DNA from: Methylorubrum zatmanii | GTDB lineage: Bacteria > Pseudomonadota > Alphaproteobacteria > Rhizobiales > Beijerinckiaceae | NCBI RefSeq assembly: GCF_014845115.1 | Contig: NZ_NKUI01000141.1 | Coordinates: 1-37,587, forward strand | DNA: 37,587 nucleotides | Direction of reading: 5' to 3' | Part shown: piece by piece, positions 8,437 to 17,270 of the stretch | How the letters are laid out: the number at the start of each line of letters is the position of its first letter | Position numbering within the stretch: the first letter of the stretch is position 1 | Made by a program: the position numbers and the translations under genes | Notes under the pieces: generated by a model | Database searches by the model: none | Told to the model about the DNA's origin: nothing | What the model saw: the letters and a program-made list of their open reading frames with translations, nothing else

Positions 8437-10634
8437 GCGCCGCCCAAATCGAGCTCCATCCCGGCGCGCACGTGCACGTGCAGCGCGAGGGAGGCCGTCC
8501 CGAACTCTGGAAGGTTCTGAAGCGGAAGCGGAAGGGCTGGCTCGTGCAGCTCGGGGACCAGGACGCGGTCACCTGGTCGGACGATCACATCCACGACCTC
8601 CGCCTGGACCATGCTGTCGAGCTCTATGCCGCCGACCCCGAGGCCGACGAACACGTGGCCTACTGCCTGTCCAAGGCGTTCGAGGCCTTTCCCGAAGACC
8701 TCAAGACCATCGCCCTGCGCCGGGCCGAGTACGTGCGCGAGGTGGATGACTGGCACGGGGCGGGGGAGACGCTGGAGGAGAGCTACGTATGGGCGGCGCT
8801 TCACGTTTTCGCGGCTTTCGAGCGTGAATGGCGCGAGGAGGACGTCGCCTACGCGGCGGCGCTCGCGGAGCGGCGGCGCCAGCGGCAGCGCAAGGCTGCC
8901 ACCGAGCTGAAGCGGCCGAAGAAGGGGCAGCCTCTCGTCGTTCCGAAGCCCCGCACGGTCGAGCTCTGGTACCGGACCTGGATCACGCACGACCGCGACA
9001 TCCGCGTGCTCCTGCCGGATTTTCGTGGTCGGGGCGACCGGACGCAGCGCTATGCCGAGTGGATCTACGTCGAGATGCGGGCCCATATCGAGAAGTATTA
9101 CTTGGTCAAGGACCGCCGCCGGCCGCCGCTGACCTACGCGTACGGCAAGTTCGAGGACCATTGTAAAGGCAAGGGCCTCGACGCCGACAAGCCGCGGAGG
9201 AAGGGCGAGCCGCGCCCCTATCCCACCTATGCGGCCTTCCGCACCCTCAAGAACGGGATGCTCGACGCGCGGGAGGAGATGCAGGTGCGGGAAGGGGGCC
9301 GGAAGGCTTACCTGACGTTCAATGTCTTCCGGAAGACGGATCCCCTCGCCAAGGTGATGGCGGAGGTCGAGTTCGACCATTCGCTGGTCGACCTGATCGT
9401 CGTGGACGAGCAGACCGGGCGCGCGATTGGCCGGCCGTGGTTCACGGCCGCGCTCGACCGCGCGTCGAGGATGCTGATCGGGTGCCATCTGTCCTTCGAG
9501 GTGCCGAGCTACGCGGCGCTCCAGCGCTGCATGGGGCACGCGTTCTGGCCGAAGGACCTGCGCGGCATCGAGGGGCTGAGCAATCCCTGGCCCTGCGAGG
9601 GCATCCCGCAATTCGCGTTCGTGGACAACGGGAAGGAGTTCCGGTCAAAGAGCCTGCGGCGCAGCGAGACGGCGATGAACTTCCGCATCCGCCCCCTTCC
9701 GGTCATGGCACCGTGGCTGAAGGGCAAGCTGGAACGGCTGTTCGGGCGCTTCAACGCGCAGGTCTACGCCCATCGCGAGGGCAAGACGTTCCACAGCGCG
9801 GTCGCGCGCGGCGACTACAACTCGATCAAGCGGGCCGAGACCACGCTGCCCCAGCTGCGCCGGGACCTGCTCGGCTACATCGTCGATGACTATCATGTCA
9901 CGCGGCACAGGACGCTGGAGGCGCGGCCGCTCGACGTCTGGAACGACCTCGTCGCGCGCAACGGCGGCATCCGGGCCGTCCCGTCGCACGCCCAGATCAT
10001 CGAACTCATCGGCCAGGTCCGAGAGCGGCCCATCGGCAACACCGGCATCCACCTGGAAGGCCTCAACTACCATTCCGACCGGCTGACCGCCCTCCGCGAG
10101 CGGCGGGGCGGGCGCCAGAAGCTCTACCAGGTCCGGTTCGACCCCTTCGACCTCTGGAGGATCTGGGTCCTCGACGAGGAGACGGGCGAGCACATCCCGG
10201 TCGACTGCACCAACCAGGCCATCGCCCGCAACGTGTCGATCTTCGCGGCCGGCCTGCACCTCCAGCAGGCGCGCAGCTCCGGGGCCGGCCGCTTCGTCAC
10301 CGAGCAGGACATCGTCCTGGCCAAGCAGCGCGTCGAGGAGGAGAGCGACCGCATCCTCGGCAACGGAGGGTCCGTCACGACCGCGGCCAAGGTCGCCCGA
10401 TATCGCTATCCGAACGGGGAGTATTTCACGCCCGTCGGTCCCCGGAAGGCGGGTCAGCCGGAGCGGGTCAAGGGCACTCCGGCGGCCGAGCCGGTCCCCG
10501 CCGCGGTTGCGCCCGTGGCGCCGGATACGCCTTCCGCCCCGGCGCCGACGGCGCCGCCCCCGTCCGCCAGCTCCGCCCACGAGAGCCTGACGGAAGACCT
10601 CGACACCCTCATGGACGAATGGAGCCGGGCATGA
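8433..10634 (+). CDS. tnsB: TnsB-like DDE transposase (Mu/TnsB family)
   Basis: 733 aa, close to Tn7 TnsB (about 700). The N-terminal third holds the DNA-binding helical region. The RNase-H-fold core carries D315 (EVEFDHS), D398 (FVDNGKEF) and E434 (KGKLERLFGRF); the last two are 35 residues apart, a D(35)E arrangement. The C-terminal beta-barrel (about 535-600) is followed by a Pro/Ala-rich tail, as expected for the part of TnsB that touches TnsC. It joins 3' ends of the element to target DNA. It overlaps tnsA at the start and a tnsC start codon at the end (ATGA). The catalytic residues are complete, so the protein may still bind element ends even if the element cannot move alone. Confidence 0.93.
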   Translation: MSAAQIELHPGAHVHVQREGGRPELWKVLKRKRKGWLVQLGDQDAVTWSDDHIHDLRLDHAVELYAADPEADEHVAYCLSKAFEAFPEDLKTIALRRAEYVREVDDWHGAGETLEESYVWAALHVFAAFEREWREEDVAYAAALAERRRQRQRKAATELKRPKKGQPLVVPKPRTVELWYRTWITHDRDIRVLLPDFRGRGDRTQRYAEWIYVEMRAHIEKYYLVKDRRRPPLTYAYGKFEDHCKGKGLDADKPRRKGEPRPYPTYAAFRTLKNGMLDAREEMQVREGGRKAYLTFNVFRKTDPLAKVMAEVEFDHSLVDLIVVDEQTGRAIGRPWFTAALDRASRMLIGCHLSFEVPSYAALQRCMGHAFWPKDLRGIEGLSNPWPCEGIPQFAFVDNGKEFRSKSLRRSETAMNFRIRPLPVMAPWLKGKLERLFGRFNAQVYAHREGKTFHSAVARGDYNSIKRAETTLPQLRRDLLGYIVDDYHVTRHRTLEARPLDVWNDLVARNGGIRAVPSHAQIIELIGQVRERPIGNTGIHLEGLNYHSDRLTALRERRGGRQKLYQVRFDPFDLWRIWVLDEETGEHIPVDCTNQAIARNVSIFAAGLHLQQARSSGAGRFVTEQDIVLAKQRVEEESDRILGNGGSVTTAAKVARYRYPNGEYFTPVGPRKAGQPERVKGTPAAEPVPAAVAPVAPDTPSAPAPTAPPPSASSAHESLTEDLDTLMDEWSRA

Positions 10635-10658
10635 CGCCGACGGACGCGGATATCAACG
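10631..10658 (+). pseudogene. tnsC: Start of tnsC, cut off after about eight codons
   Basis: An ATG at 10631 overlaps the tnsB stop as ATGA, exactly where tnsC begins in Tn7-like operons. The frame reads MTPTDADING and then becomes Arg/Pro-rich noise, while the DUF2235 fragment starts in another frame at about 10659. No AAA+ ATPase (Walker A/B) exists anywhere in the window. This is best read as a deletion or recombination that removed tnsC and everything after it. Naming it tnsC is inference from position and coupling. Confidence 0.4.
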
Positions 10659-11219
10659 GTGGTCGACGCACCGCCGCGCGACCCCGGCCTGCCCGAGCAA
10701 CTGGTCCAAGTCTGGTTCGCCGGGAACCACTCGGACATCGGCGGCAGCTACATCGAGCCCGAGTCCCGCCTGTCCGACATCACGCTGCGGTGGATGATCG
10801 AGGAGGCGACGCGCCTCCCGGAGGGCCTCAAGGTGGACGGCCTGGGGGCGCCCGGCGACGCGATGGGGAACCCGAGGCTGCGCCTCTTCCCGCGCAGCGA
10901 CGGCGTCCAGCATTGCGAGATCGCCGGCATGCGCGACACCATCGAGGAGCGGACCTCGGCCGCCTTCATCCCGGCTTGGCTCCGCCGCCGGGCCCGGGGC
11001 AAGAACTGGGAGGAGCAGGACCGCGAGGTACCGCACGACGCCGTCGTCCACCCCACGGTCGATGAGCGCTTTGCCCTGCCGTCCGTCGTGCAGTGCGCCG
11101 GGTCGGGGCCCTATCGCCCGGGGGCCCTGGCGAACCACGGCCGCTTCAAGGGCCGCTTCAAGGGCCGCTACGGTGCCGACGAGGCTGGCCAGGCCGTCGG
11201 GGCCGAGGCGTCGGGCTGA
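10659..11219 (+). pseudogene. C-terminal fragment of a DUF2235 alpha/beta hydrolase
   Basis: The frame reads LPEQLVQVWFAGNHSDIGGS, then YIEPESRLSDITLRWMIEEA. This is the late part of DUF2235 hydrolases (the family that includes type VI secretion phospholipase effectors), where the HSDIGG motif carries the catalytic His/Asp region. The N-terminal half with the GxSRG nucleophile elbow is absent; tnsB lies where it should be. The GTG at 10659 has no ribosome site, so this is a gene remnant joined to the transposon operon. The end contains a small GRFKGRFKGRY repeat. It is probably not expressed as a working enzyme. Confidence 0.7.
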
Positions 11220-11261
11220 GGCACGTGGCTCGCTGGCCGGCTGCCCGGCCAAGCTTCAGCA

Positions 11262-12670
11262 ATGCAGCGGGGTCGGCCGGTAACGCCGGCCTTCCACCTT
11301 GGCGGGGCGGCAGGCTCGAAGAAGACGATCTCGCCGCAGCGGATGGCGGGCCAGCAGGAGGCCGCGCTCGTCACGGGCCGCATGCCGGGGGCCGGTTGGG
11401 CCGTCACGAGACCGGGGCCCCGGACGCCGGGGTCGACGGCTTCATCGAGATGCGCGACGTGGAGACCGGCGAGGTCCGGGCCCGGTTCGTGGCCGCTCAG
11501 ATCAGGACCGTCCAGCGGCTGGCCGAGGACACCGGCGAGGACTTCCGCTTCCGGCCGGAGGAGCGGGACCGAGACTACGGGCTCAACTCCGATGCCCCGG
11601 TGATCCTCGTGGTGGTCCGCCTCGCCAGCGACCGCCTCCGGCGGTGGTCGGTCCGGGCCCACTTCGCCGACCCGGAGCGACGACGCAGCCGCCAGGTGGT
11701 CTTCGACCCGGCGGCGGACCTGCTCGCCGGCGACACCGCCGGGCGCCTCGCCGATCTGGTCGCGACCTTCGCCAAGCCGGGCCGGATCGTCCCGTCGTCG
11801 CGGGTCGAGGAGACGCTGGACCGGAATCTGCTCCGGGTGGTCCACCCCGAGCACCTCTTCGTCGCGCCGACGGACCTGTCCCGCGGCGACATCCGCGAGG
11901 CCTTGCTCCGGCATCGGGCGTACCCGGCCCGGGACCGGATCGGGGACGACGGGTCCCCGGTCAGCTTCCGGGACCTCGACGACCCCTGTCCGAGGACGCC
12001 TGCGAGACGGGCGCCATCGACCGCCTCGACGCCGGCGAGTGACACGGGTCCGACGGGGAGGTCACCGAGCGGCGCTTCGTCAAGCGCCTGGGCCGGTGCC
12101 CATCCGAGCGCATGGGCGGGCGGCTCTCGTTCCGCAGGGAGCGCCGCCACCTGTTGTTCAAGGCCGATCGGCACCCGGGCATCGAGCGGAGCATCCGGTA
12201 GCGCTCCTACCAGGACCAGACCCAACGGAAGGTCGTCTCGGCCCACGGCAAGGGCAGGGACCGCAAGGGCGCGGCCTACTACCGGCACCAAGCCTTCGAC
12301 CCGCGTTTCCTCCGGTTCGGCGACGACTGGTCCCTCGCCATCGAGCCGACCTGCCCCTTCCCCGGGGCGGGTTCGAGGAGCACCCGTTCGGCTACGGGCG
12401 CCTGAGGACGATGAAGAAGGTCAAGTCGTTCGAGACGGACTCGAACGTGCGCGGGCACATCGGGATGTGGCGGAGCGTGCCGACCGAGCGGGGGCCTCCT
12501 CGCGCGGGGCGACCCGTTCCTGAGGTTCGAGCTCGTCCCCGGCCTCGTGCACCAGCACGGCGGGAACGATGACCTCCGGATGAGGAGGGAGGACCCGGAG
12601 GGGCTGCGGGCCAGGGGCGCCCTCGGCATCGTGACGCATACGTTGCGACGCCTGCTCGCGCGCCACCCCA
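11262..12670 (+). pseudogene. DUF4365-domain protein gene, multiply frameshifted
   Basis: Pieces of one protein can be followed through all three plus frames. First comes SKKTISPQRMAGQQEAALVT (about 11313-11400), then a change near 11410-11430 to GVDGFIEMRDVETGEVRARF and RDYGLNSDAPVILVVVRL, the DUF4365 pattern of a restriction-nuclease-like fold. A change near 11985 follows, then in-frame stops at 12040 (TGA) and 12199 (TAG), then changes near 12360 and 12490. The C-terminal part (KGAAYYRHQAFDPRFLRFGD) is still readable. The usual QxK active-site stretch reads QIRT here. DUF4365 proteins are often found in defence islands; the original function is unknown. The right end is uncertain. Confidence 0.65.
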
Positions 12671-12805
12671 TCCGCTCGAATGCCACGGCAGGATCGCCCG
12701 CAAAGCTCCCGGGGCTTCCAGGAAACTCATCCCTGGGGCATAGGAGCGGGCCGTGCTCGCCGTCCCGGCGCCAGCTTTCGCAACTTCGGTCACGAGCCTT
12801 GGCTG

Positions 12806-13858
12806 ATGTTGGAAACCCTGCCTGCACATCTCACCCGGGCGGCGCTCGGCTTCCTCCTGGGAGCGCTGTTGGGCCTGGTCGCCCGCCGGGGACGGTTCTG
12901 CACGCTCGGCGCCGTCGAGGACGCCGTCTACGCGCGGGATACGCGCCGGGCGCGTGCCTGGATGCTCGCCGCCGGGCTCGCGATCCTCGGAACCCACCTG
13001 CTGGAGGCCTACGCGGGCCTCGACCTCGCACGGTCCATCTATGCGGGTCCCCGCCTGGAATGGGGCGCGCTGGTCGTCGGCGGCACGATGTTCGGGTTCG
13101 GGATGGCCCTCGTCGGGACCTGCGGGTTCGGGGCCCTCCTGCGCCTCGGCGGCGGGGACCTGCGGGCGCTCCTCGTCCTGCTGGTGCTGGGCCTTTCCGC
13201 CTACATGGCCGTCAGCGGCTTGACCGGGCTCGCCCGGGTGGCACTGGCCGGGCCGTTGAGCGTGGAGCTCGGCGCGGCGGGCGCGCAACGGCTGGGGGCC
13301 TTGCTCGGCCTCGACCGCGGCGGAACCGCCGCCCTCGGCATCGCCGTCGCCGCCGGCCTCGGCTTCGCCGCCCTCGTCGGGCCCGGCCTCCGGAAGAGCC
13401 GCCGGCTGCTCTACGGCGCCGTCGCCATCGGATGCCTCATCGCCGCCGGCTGGTGGACGAACGGGGTCGCGGGCCACGACGAGTTCGAGGCGCGGGCGGT
13501 CGGCTCCTTCAGCTTCGCCCGTCCCGTCGGCGACACGCTGCTCTACGCGATGCTCGCCAGCGGGATGAAGGTCGACTTCGGCGTGGGCTCGGTCCTCGGG
13601 GTGGTCCTCGGCGCCTTCGCCGCCGCCCGCGGCGGCGGCGAATTCCATTGGGAGGCGCCCGACGACGCGCGCGAGGTCAAGCGCCATGTCCTCGGGTCGT
13701 TCCTGATGGGCACCGGGGGCGTGACCGCCCTCGGCTGCACCATCGGCCAGGGGCTGAGCGGCCTCTCGACGCTCTCGGTCGGTTCGCTGCTTGCCCTGGC
13801 CTCCATCCTCGTCGGGGCGCGGGCGGGCCTCTACTACCTCGTGGACCGTCACGCCTGA
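12806..13858 (+). CDS. YeeE/YedE-family sulfur-compound permease
   Basis: 350 aa from the ATG at 12806; the frame is open further upstream but overlaps the pseudogene. Nine or more hydrophobic segments carry the family's cysteine motifs: GRFCTLGAVEDAV (C32), GTCGFGALLRLGGGDLR (C106) and TALGCTIGQGLSG (C311). The bacterial thiosulfate channel TsuA (YeeE) uses three cysteines in equivalent places to pass thiosulfate by S-H-S contacts, so transport of thiosulfate or a related sulfur compound across the inner membrane is the likely role. It lies at the left edge of the Sox block on the same strand as the structural genes. No TusA-like partner is seen next to it. Confidence 0.85.
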   Translation: MLETLPAHLTRAALGFLLGALLGLVARRGRFCTLGAVEDAVYARDTRRARAWMLAAGLAILGTHLLEAYAGLDLARSIYAGPRLEWGALVVGGTMFGFGMALVGTCGFGALLRLGGGDLRALLVLLVLGLSAYMAVSGLTGLARVALAGPLSVELGAAGAQRLGALLGLDRGGTAALGIAVAAGLGFAALVGPGLRKSRRLLYGAVAIGCLIAAGWWTNGVAGHDEFEARAVGSFSFARPVGDTLLYAMLASGMKVDFGVGSVLGVVLGAFAAARGGGEFHWEAPDDAREVKRHVLGSFLMGTGGVTALGCTIGQGLSGLSTLSVGSLLALASILVGARAGLYYLVDRHA

Positions 13859-14002
13859 GCGCCTCGGTGCCGGGACCTTGGCGGCGTGTTATGACTTGGG
13901 TCGTAGCGCGGGCGGCGGGGCAGGGAACGTGCCGAGCGTTCGTCGCCGTCTTCGCGACGCAAGGCTCGACGCTCGCAGCGCCCGTCCGGGAGGGAGCAGA
14001 CC

Positions 14003-14503
14003 ATGGGACAGGCATTTCGGAACGGTTGTCTTATCATGGCCACGCTGTCGGCCAGTGCCGCCTCGGCTCAGGAAGCACTGGTCAGTTACCGCAGCCTCTC
14101 CCCCGAGATCGCGCTCGAACTGGCCCGCGCGTCGCTGGAGGCGTGCCGAGCCGCGGGATACCAGGTCGCCGTTTCGGTGACGGATCGGTTCGGCTCGCCG
14201 CAGGTCGTGTTGCGGGATCGCTTCGCGGGACCACACACCCTGACGACGGCGAGCGCCAAGGCCTGGACGTCGATCAGCTTCCGCACGAACACCTCGGAGC
14301 TTGTTGCCTTGAGCCAGCCGGGGCAGCCGCAAGCCGGGATCCGCCAGTTGCCGAACGTGGTGGTGCTCGGCGGCGGCGTGGTCATCGAGAGCGCTGGCAC
14401 GACCGTCGGGGCCGTCGGCGTGTCCGGGGCGCCCGGGGGCCCGGAGGACGAGAAGTGCGCCAAAGCCGGCATTCAGGCGGCACGGGACAAGCTTGAACTG
14501 TGA
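14003..14503 (+). CDS. Secreted HbpS/GlcG (DUF336) family protein
   Basis: 166 aa with GGGAGGGAG before the ATG. A signal peptide (about 1-23, ending ASAQ) is followed by the whole GlcG/HbpS fold: LARASLEACRAAGYQVAVSV, then TASAKAWTSISFRTNT, then VVLGGGVVI and VGAVGVSGAPGG. Family members bind haem or act in small-molecule sensing; exported copies are common beside Sox and alcohol-dehydrogenase genes, with unclear roles. It lies between the YeeE-type permease and the soxR end of the cluster, suggesting a periplasmic accessory, perhaps for cytochrome haem or redox stress. Function is inferred; the family is clear. Confidence 0.85.
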   Translation: MGQAFRNGCLIMATLSASAASAQEALVSYRSLSPEIALELARASLEACRAAGYQVAVSVTDRFGSPQVVLRDRFAGPHTLTTASAKAWTSISFRTNTSELVALSQPGQPQAGIRQLPNVVVLGGGVVIESAGTTVGAVGVSGAPGGPEDEKCAKAGIQAARDKLEL

Positions 14504-14883
14504 GGCCATCGTCCGAGCGCGCGAGAGCCGACCGCGAGTGGCCGGGATGCTCGTTGCCGCGGCGGTCGCCGCAACGGCCGGACGTTCTGCCGGCACCTGC
14601 TGTCCGAGCCTTGACGGAGCGCGCAGCGATGGGACGTCCCGCCTCGGCTCGAAAGATCGCTCGCCGCCCGTGAAGCGTCGCGCGCCTTGCGGCCGGCCAG
14701 GCCTGGGATGCCACGGGAGATCGCCCGATCGCGCCATCCAGGGCGCGACGACCGCGCCCTCCCCAACCGCAGCCGGCTTCCGCGGCGACAGGAAAGCGGC
14801 AAGGCCGCCTCGCCGGTCGGTGGCGCGTCCCCGCAGGGTGCCGCGCGAGCCGAAGGCGCCCGTTGCGCGGACCGGGGCGACCG
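14504..14883. other. Intergenic, no gene seen
   Basis: About 380 bases between converging hbpS-like and soxR genes. Frames on both strands are Arg/Pro/Ser-rich. No RNA gene or T-run terminator is visible. Confidence 0.5.
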
Positions 14884-15240
14884 TCAGCCCGTCCGCCCCT
14901 CGCAGAAGGCGCGGTGCAGGGCCGCGATGATCTCGCGGACCTCGGGGCGGGCCAGGGCATAGTAGATGTTCTTGCCGTCCCGGCGCGCCTCCACGAGGTC
15001 GTCGGCACGCAGGCGTGCGAGCTGCTGCGAGACGGCGGGCTGGCGCAGGTTCAGCAGTTGCTCAAGCTCGGAGACGGAACGCTCGCCCTCGACCAGGAGG
15101 CAGAGGATGACGAGGCGCGCCTCGTGGGCGAGGGCCTTCAGGAGCTCGCTCGCGTCGCGGGCGTTGGCGAGCAGCAGATCCAGGTCGATGGATCCGGGTG
15201 CCGTTCCGCTCGTCGCCGTCTCCCCCTGCCGCAGCGGCAT
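14884..15240 (-). CDS. soxR: ArsR-family persulfide-sensing repressor SoxR
   Basis: 118 aa winged-helix repressor. Helices ASELLKALAHEARLVILCLL and ELEQLLNLRQPAVSQQLARL give the HTH, and GKNIYYALA is the wing. It has exactly two cysteines, C47 and C113, 66 residues apart. That is the spacing of C42/C108 in BigR and C41/C107 in SqrR, where polysulfide creates an inter-cysteine sulfur bridge and releases DNA. It should therefore repress sox genes until sulfane sulfur appears. It lies downstream of soxS on the minus strand, 55 bases away, and divergent from soxV, as in Paracoccus soxRSVW. Likely targets are the soxS/soxV gap and the inverted repeat at 21960. Confidence 0.92.
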   Translation of the reverse strand: MPLRQGETATSGTAPGSIDLDLLLANARDASELLKALAHEARLVILCLLVEGERSVSELEQLLNLRQPAVSQQLARLRADDLVEARRDGKNIYYALARPEVREIIAALHRAFCEGRTG

Positions 15241-15295
15241 CGTTCAATCCTCTTCCAGGCCGTTCGCTTGCAGGTGGCGTGCCGTCCCGTCCGCT

Positions 15296-15661
15296 TCAGG
15301 GCAAGGCCGGCAACCGACCGAGCAGCCGCTCGGCCCGCCCCCAGAAGAAATCCTCGCCCGGATAGCCCTCGATCCGGTCCAGCTCGCGCCCGCCCTCGAC
15401 GAGGACGAACGTGGGTGTGTAGCGGATCGGGCGCCTGAGCGTGAGTCCCGGCGGCAGGCCCGCGTCGAGGTCGACACGACGCAGCGGCGCCCGCCGGCCG
15501 ACGTCGGACTTCGGGTAGATCGGGCCGATCACCCGCTCCCATTCCCGGCACCAAGGGCAGCCACGCCGCTCGAACATGAGGAGTTCGGCGGCCTCGGCCG
15601 TCGCGGGCAGGAGGGCAAGCCCTCCCGCCCACGCCATCAGGGACCGCCGCGTTCCGTGCAT
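15296..15661 (-). CDS. soxS: Periplasmic thioredoxin SoxS
   Basis: 121 aa from the ATG at 15661 (the longer frame upstream crosses the promoter). The signal peptide (TRRSLMAWAGGLALLPATAEA) is followed by ELLMFERRGCPWCREWERV, a thioredoxin-type CPWC pair (C35, C38). Next come KSDVG, then RYTPTFVLVEGGRELDRIEGYPGE containing the cis-Pro. In Paracoccus, SoxS is a periplasmic thiol reductase that reactivates SoxYZ; it gets electrons through SoxV. It is first in a minus-strand soxS-soxR operon and divergent from soxV across 70 bases. Confidence 0.9.
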   Translation of the reverse strand: MHGTRRSLMAWAGGLALLPATAEAAELLMFERRGCPWCREWERVIGPIYPKSDVGRRAPLRRVDLDAGLPPGLTLRRPIRYTPTFVLVEGGRELDRIEGYPGEDFFWGRAERLLGRLPALP

Positions 15662-15731
15662 CGGGCTTCCCAAGTGCGACACCCCGGCACATAATATAGG
15701 GAAAGGCGAATATGTTCGAGGGGTAAGCGCC
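15662..15731. promoter_or_regulatory. Divergent soxS/soxV promoter region
   Basis: 70 bases, AT-rich around ATAATATA (15691-15698). CGAA-TATG-TTCG (15707-15718) is a perfect 4-bp inverted repeat, and it holds a GAAT half-site matching the ATTC/GAAT box of SoxR/BigR/SqrR regulators. The full ATTC-N8-GAAT is not present, so binding would be through a weaker site. GAGGGG at 15718 is the soxV ribosome site. Confidence 0.5.
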
Positions 15732-16466
15732 GTGACCGCCGACGTCGGGATCCTGACCGCCTTCGGCGCCGGGCTGCTCTCGTTCCTCTCGCCCTGCATC
15801 CTGCCGCTGGTGCCGCCCTATCTCTGCTTCCTGGCGGGCGTCTCGCTGCAGGAACTCGTCGAACGCCCGGACCGCTCGCTCGCGCGGCGCGCCGTCCTGC
15901 GCGCCCTGGCCTTCGTGCTCGGGTTTTCCACGGTTTTCGTGGCGCTCGGCGCGAGCGCGTCCGCCGCCGGTCAGCTCCTGGCGGACCACGTCGGCGTGCT
16001 GTCCCGCGTCGCCGGCATCGTGATCGCGGCGCTCGGACTCCACCTGATCGGCGTCTTCCGCTGGATGCCGCTCCTGCGCGACGTGCGCGTCCAGGTCGAG
16101 GCCCGCCCGCAAGGCGTCGCCGGGGCCTTCCTGGTCGGGCTCGCCTTCGCCTTCGGATGGACGCCCTGCGTCGGACCCGTCCTGGCCTCGATCCTGCTGC
16201 TCGCCGGAGGGGAGGACGAGGTCGCGCGCGGGGCGTGGCTGCTGGCCGCCTACGCCGCCGGGATCGGCTTGCCCTTCGTCGCCGCCGCCTTCTTCACCGG
16301 TCCCTTCCTGAGGCTGGCCGGCCGGTTCCGGCGCCACCTGCGCACCGTCGAGGCGACGATGGGGCTCGCCCTCGTCGCGACCGGGCTCGTCATCTTCGGC
16401 GGGTGGATGCCGCTCGTGGGGGCTTGGCTGACGGACGCGGTACCCGTCCTCGGACGGATCGGCTGA
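15732..16466 (+). CDS. soxV: CcdA-type thiol electron transporter SoxV
   Basis: 244 aa from a GTG at 15732 with GAGGGG upstream. It has six hydrophobic segments. The two membrane cysteines that move electrons sit in LLSFLSPCILPLVPP (C22) and FGWTPCVGPVLASI (C146), the standard CcdA/DsbD-core motifs. SoxV carries electrons from cytoplasmic thioredoxin to periplasmic SoxS and SoxW. It is divergent from soxS; soxW follows after a broken gene (16514-17090), which departs from the tight soxV-soxW pair of Paracoccus. Confidence 0.92.
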   Translation: MTADVGILTAFGAGLLSFLSPCILPLVPPYLCFLAGVSLQELVERPDRSLARRAVLRALAFVLGFSTVFVALGASASAAGQLLADHVGVLSRVAGIVIAALGLHLIGVFRWMPLLRDVRVQVEARPQGVAGAFLVGLAFAFGWTPCVGPVLASILLLAGGEDEVARGAWLLAAYAAGIGLPFVAAAFFTGPFLRLAGRFRRHLRTVEATMGLALVATGLVIFGGWMPLVGAWLTDAVPVLGRIG

Positions 16467-16513
16467 GAAATCCACCGCCGGCGGAGGCACGTTCCGGCGT
16501 CCCGCCCCGAAAC

Positions 16514-17090
16514 TCACCCGTACCGGAACACGCGGAGCCGCTCGAAGGCGCGCAGCTCGATCAGCAGGCGGTGCGGCAGCGCCGGGTCGCGGGCGTCGCG
16601 GGCGGCCGGGACCTTGCCGAGGCTGGCCGTCATCCCGTCCGCCGATCGCCGGAACTCCGGGTCGGACCGGACGGCCTCGCCGGCCTCCGCGTCGCAGCGG
16701 CCCCCGGGCGCGGCCACGTCGCTCGCGGCGGTCCCGATCCAAGTCGCCGTAGCGTCCGGACAGGTCCGCGATGCAGTCGGAGAAGCGGCGCAGGGCGCCC
16801 GCGCGCCGCCCGGCGTCCAGGGGCGCGGGTCGCCGCCTCGACGATCTCGCGGGCCCGCGCGTCATCCTCGCGCTCGACCGCCTTGGCCGCCGCGTCCAGG
16901 GACCCGTCGAGCGCGTCGAGGACGGGTGCCAGGTCGGAGCGTCCTCGCGCCGCCGCGACGAGCCTGGCGCCCTCCGTCCGGAGCGTCGAGCGCCGGCGGT
17001 CGAGGGCGGTCAGGTCCGCATGGTCGTGCGCCAGGTAGGCCAGCAGCGTGCGCCGCCCACCCTGGAGGCTCCAGGATGGCCCCGACGTCG
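16514..17090 (-). pseudogene. Frameshifted gene of unknown function inside the sox cluster
   Basis: The minus strand reads as one protein only by changing frame twice. LLAYLAHDHADLTALDRRRS and DLAPVLDALDGSLDAAAKAV come first (to about 16825). GALRRFSDCIADLSGRYGDL follows (about 16825-16735), and then DPALPHRLLIELRAFERLRV to the stop at 16514. The reconstructed protein is all-helical, with an early His/Asp segment (AHDHADL) that recalls hemerythrin-like proteins, but that is only a hint. No start codon is clear near 17090. It is oriented against soxV and soxW and was probably inserted or is an old neighbour in decay. Confidence 0.5.
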
Positions 17091-17270
17091 GGACCGGGCG
17101 TCGCGCCGGCGCGCCGTGGGAGCGCGCGCGGCGAGCCCGGCGGTGCATGGAACAGCCGGGCGCAGGACGGATGGCAGGCGTCGCTCGTGCATGCAACGCG
17201 GTTCCCGGATTGCCAGGCGCCGGCGGGGCGCCGTACACATGCATGAAGAAGAATGTCTGGAGGAGACGCG

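Noticed and set aside
12392..13852. 486-residue minus-strand open frame opposite the YeeE-type permease
   Set aside because: It is the antisense shadow of a clear membrane protein; composition is typical of GC-rich shadows.
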